Source of the DNA: Anas platyrhynchos
Lineage: Eukaryota; Chordata; Aves; Anseriformes; Anatidae
Assembly: GCF_047663525.1 (NCBI RefSeq)
Contig: NC_092613.1
Span: 7,155,501-7,219,500 of the forward strand
Length of the DNA: 64,000 nucleotides
Reading direction: 5' to 3'
In this document: piece by piece, positions 63,101 to 64,000 of the stretch
Numbering within the stretch: position 1 is the stretch's first letter
Layout: every line of letters begins with the position of its first letter
Position numbers and translations under genes: made by a program
The notes under the pieces: model-generated
The model's database searches: none
Told to the model about the DNA's origin: nothing
The model's input: the letters and a program-made list of their open reading frames with translations, nothing else

Positions 63101-63123
63101 AGATCTCATTGTTCCTCAAGTCC
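53962..63123 (-). CDS. LRIG2: LRIG2, 3' ten coding exons (partial gene)
   Basis: Single-pass membrane protein of the LRIG family; family members modulate receptor tyrosine kinase and BMP signalling at the cell surface. Ten exons join in one frame: 63043-63123, 62164-62235, 61958-62026, 60369-60532, 58986-59306, 57799-58080, 56733-57182, 56101-56250, 54518-54799 and 53962-54191. They give about 699 residues of an expected ~1,065 (human). Domain order is LRRs, LRR C-terminal cap, three Ig domains, transmembrane helix, long cytoplasmic tail. The Ig3 segment [19 protein letters not shown] and the tail motif [18 protein letters not shown], recalled from the human protein, distinguish LRIG2 from LRIG1 and LRIG3. 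The LRR introns and the one before the cap are phase 2; all introns after the cap are phase 1. Every intron is GT-AG. The signal peptide and N-terminal LRRs lie right of the window. Apart from the CR1 fragment in the most upstream intron, I see no other gene in the introns. Confidence 0.97.
54518..54799 (-). CDS. LRIG2: LRIG2 cytoplasmic tail exon 2
   Basis: A 282-base phase 1-1 exon containing the most strongly LRIG2-like tail segment: [20 protein letters not shown], then a [20 protein letters not shown] stretch. Several tyrosines sit in possible phosphorylation contexts; that is inference. The region after KETYA differs most from the remembered human tail and aligns again at [10 protein letters not shown]. 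Acceptor TTTGCCAG and donor GTGAGC. Confidence 0.95.
56101..56250 (-). CDS. LRIG2: LRIG2 cytoplasmic tail exon 1
   Basis: A 150-base phase 1-1 exon. It encodes [20 protein letters not shown] and then [20 protein letters not shown] up to HKGTDG. The [13 protein letters not shown] segment is shared by LRIG1 and LRIG2 tails, as I recall them. No catalytic domain is present. Acceptor GCCTTGCAG and donor GTAAGT. Confidence 0.95.
56733..57182 (-). CDS. LRIG2: LRIG2 Ig-like domain 3 and transmembrane exon
   Basis: A 450-base exon carrying the third Ig domain, the juxtamembrane linker and the transmembrane helix. Ig landmarks are [22 protein letters not shown] and [13 protein letters not shown]. After the linker ([10 protein letters not shown]) comes a hydrophobic stretch, [19 protein letters not shown], then the stop-transfer basic run [10 protein letters not shown]. 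This fixes the topology with the Ig domains outside. Preceded by a long pyrimidine tract with a T run. The exon is phase 1 at both ends and its donor is GTAAAG. Confidence 0.97.
57799..58080 (-). CDS. LRIG2: LRIG2 Ig-like domain 2 exon
   Basis: A complete second Ig-like C2 domain in a 282-base phase 1-1 exon. It starts [20 protein letters not shown]. Landmarks are the cysteine in ARLECAAEG, the tryptophan in QISWQKDGG and the [13 protein letters not shown] signature with the second cysteine. NAT near the end is a possible glycosylation sequon. Acceptor TGATCCAG and donor GTAAGT. Confidence 0.97.
58986..59306 (-). CDS. LRIG2: LRIG2 Ig-like domain 1 exon
   Basis: A whole C2-type immunoglobulin domain in one 321-base exon with phase 1 introns at both ends. 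It starts [20 protein letters not shown]. The first Ig cysteine is in NVTLTCTAV, the core tryptophan in TAWRKDSE, and the second cysteine in the [13 protein letters not shown] signature. Sequons NVT, NFT and NYS are present. Acceptor CTTTTCTTTTCAG and donor GTAAGC. Confidence 0.97.
60369..60532 (-). CDS. LRIG2: LRIG2 LRR C-terminal cap (LRRCT) exon
   Basis: Encodes the cysteine-rich cap after the LRRs: [20 protein letters not shown], then [16 protein letters not shown] and the closing DDFVC. The four cysteines (CDC pair, one in VSC, one in FVC) are the disulphide set of LRRCT domains. N-glycosylation sequons are NTS and NVS. The 5' intron is phase 2 and the 3' intron phase 1, so the reading phase switches here from the LRR block to the Ig block. 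The donor is GTTTGT, weaker than all the others in this gene. Confidence 0.95.
61958..62026 (-). CDS. LRIG2: LRIG2 last LRR exon
   Basis: Encodes the final leucine-rich repeat, [20 protein letters not shown], leading into the C-terminal cap. It is 69 bases, one codon short of the usual repeat. Acceptor ends TTGCAG and donor is GTAAGT. The split leucine codon CT|G is completed by the cap exon. Confidence 0.95.
62164..62235 (-). CDS. LRIG2: LRIG2 LRR exon
   Basis: Exactly 72 bases, one 24-residue leucine-rich repeat: [10 protein letters not shown] followed by [13 protein letters not shown]. Acceptor ends TTTCAG and donor is GTAAGT. Both introns are phase 2, so the exon is a symmetric repeat unit, as expected for LRR genes grown by exon duplication. 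Confidence 0.95.
63043..63123 (-). CDS. LRIG2: LRIG2 LRR exon (most upstream one in the window)
   Basis: Encodes one leucine-rich repeat beginning [18 protein letters not shown] and ending with a split leucine codon. It is 81 bases long, three codons more than the 24-residue repeat; the extra residues are the acidic EDANE stretch, which I recall in mammalian LRIG2 too. Acceptor is a pyrimidine-rich tract ending CTGCAG and donor is GTACGT. Both flanking introns are phase 2. No further LRR exon was recognised between here and the right edge. Confidence 0.93.
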
Positions 63124-63216
63124 CTGCAGGAGCAGAAGAGCCTGATTACAAACCTTGCAACATCACTGTGACCACTGCTTGTGCTTAGCTATGGAAGAGA
63201 ACTGACTGTTACTTGT

Positions 63217-63422
63217 GCCTGGTAATGGTGTTCTGGGGCAGGCACCGGAACAGGATCCCCAGGAAAGTGGTCATGGCACCAAGCCTGCTGGGGTTCAAGA
63301 AGCATTTGAACAACGCTCTTAGACACGTGTTTTAACCGTTTAGGAAGTCCTGTGTGGAGCCAGGAGTTGGAGGTGATGATTCTTGTGGGTCCCTTCCAAC
63401 TCAGATATTCTATGATTCAATG
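63217..63422 (+). mobile_element. CR1 LINE fragment (3' end), sense on plus strand
   Basis: Matches the 3' terminus of avian CR1 non-LTR retroposons of the CR1-Y type. It contains TGTGTGGAGCCAGGAGTTGG, then CTTGTGGGTCCCTTCCAACT, and ends in the characteristic short tail ATTCTATGATTCAATG in place of poly-A. Only about the last 200 bases remain, a typical 5' truncation. It lies in an LRIG2 intron, antisense to the gene, and carries no coding region. Confidence 0.9.
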
Positions 63423-64000
63423 TGACAGCGTCACCTGGAAGATCTCACAACTCACACAGAACGTTTGTCAGAGGGTGACTATTGCATTTCAGAGATGCAA
63501 GGGAAAACAGGATTGTTGGAGATCAGTGCCTGAGACAGAACCACAAACAAATCCTGAAGTACAAATTCTTGATGTGGTATTGAAGGACAGACCCAGTCTG
63601 CCTTGCAGTTGCCATGTGATGGGGGCTGTTTACCAGAAGCTGGGAGAGGCTCCTGAAGTTGGTTCATGTAAGTGAATTAACCAATACACCACCAGCATTA
63701 ATCTTCCCGAGTAACAGGCTTATAATGGCATTAGCATATTAAGAGATTACACACAGGTTATAGCATAAGGCTGCCAAGCACAATGTAGTAGATTTTCAGC
63801 ATGAAGTTGATATTCTGCTCACAGATCTTGTTAGCAGCTAATGGGATTTCTGTTTGACCTCTGCACAGCTCTTCTGCCCCTCACACAGAACAGCGGCCTG
63901 AGCAGAAAAAGCAATATAGCAGCACTGTTTGTAGAGAATTACACGCTTGTTAGAGAGAAGGTGAAATAAATCCAATAGTATTTTTAGCTGGAATGGCATG

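Noticed and set aside
1..64000. Bacterial-type systems: operons, CRISPR arrays, prophage, integrons, toxin loci
   Set aside because: The window is plainly vertebrate nuclear DNA; no evenly spaced repeat arrays, ribosome binding sites or co-directional gene runs are present.
1..64000. Endogenous retrovirus or LTR element
   Set aside because: No paired terminal repeats, primer-binding-site layout or gag/pol-like reading frames were seen.

Overview
This is a vertebrate nuclear segment, almost certainly avian. It has spliced genes with consensus splice sites, a CpG-island promoter and two CR1 retroposon fragments of the type that dominates bird genomes. Compact introns next to GC-rich intergenic DNA fit a bird microchromosome. 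I cannot name the species; a galliform or anseriform bird is only a guess.

Two genes are supported, both on the minus strand and read from right to left. (1) LRIG2 (leucine-rich repeats and immunoglobulin-like domains 2) occupies about 50.8-64 kb. Ten exons lie in the window: three LRR exons, the C-terminal LRR cap, three Ig domains with the transmembrane helix, and the cytoplasmic tail to the stop at 53962. Together they encode about 699 residues. The signal peptide and the N-terminal LRRs lie beyond the right edge. (2) MAGI3 (membrane-associated guanylate kinase with inverted domains 3) has its first coding exon at 29445-29766. This sits in a CpG island, and the intron that follows fills positions 1-29444. 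All later MAGI3 exons are beyond the left edge.

The order LRIG2 then MAGI3 on one strand matches human 1p13.2. It is paralogous to the LRIG1/MAGI1 pair on human 3p14. LRIG2 is a single-pass receptor modulator at the plasma membrane and MAGI3 is a cytoplasmic junction scaffold. They are chromosomal neighbours rather than a known pathway.

Region by region: 1-29.4 kb is MAGI3 intron 1, without a recognised gene, carrying simple repeats, a small CpG-rich patch near 3.5 kb, a palindrome near 2.1 kb and a strong hairpin near 10.7 kb. 28.9-30.0 kb is the MAGI3 CpG island. 30-50.8 kb is intergenic; it is GC-rich from about 38 to 47 kb, with AT-rich islands carrying TAATTA-type homeodomain cores, one 263-codon ATG-initiated ORF of unknown meaning and one CR1 fragment. 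50.8-64 kb is the 3' two thirds of LRIG2 with a second CR1 fragment.

I found no evidence of a previously undescribed system. There is no CRISPR array, operon, integrated virus or unfamiliar gene cluster. Most open frames are statistical noise in GC-rich or intronic DNA. The findings listed are modest and mostly regulatory or structural.
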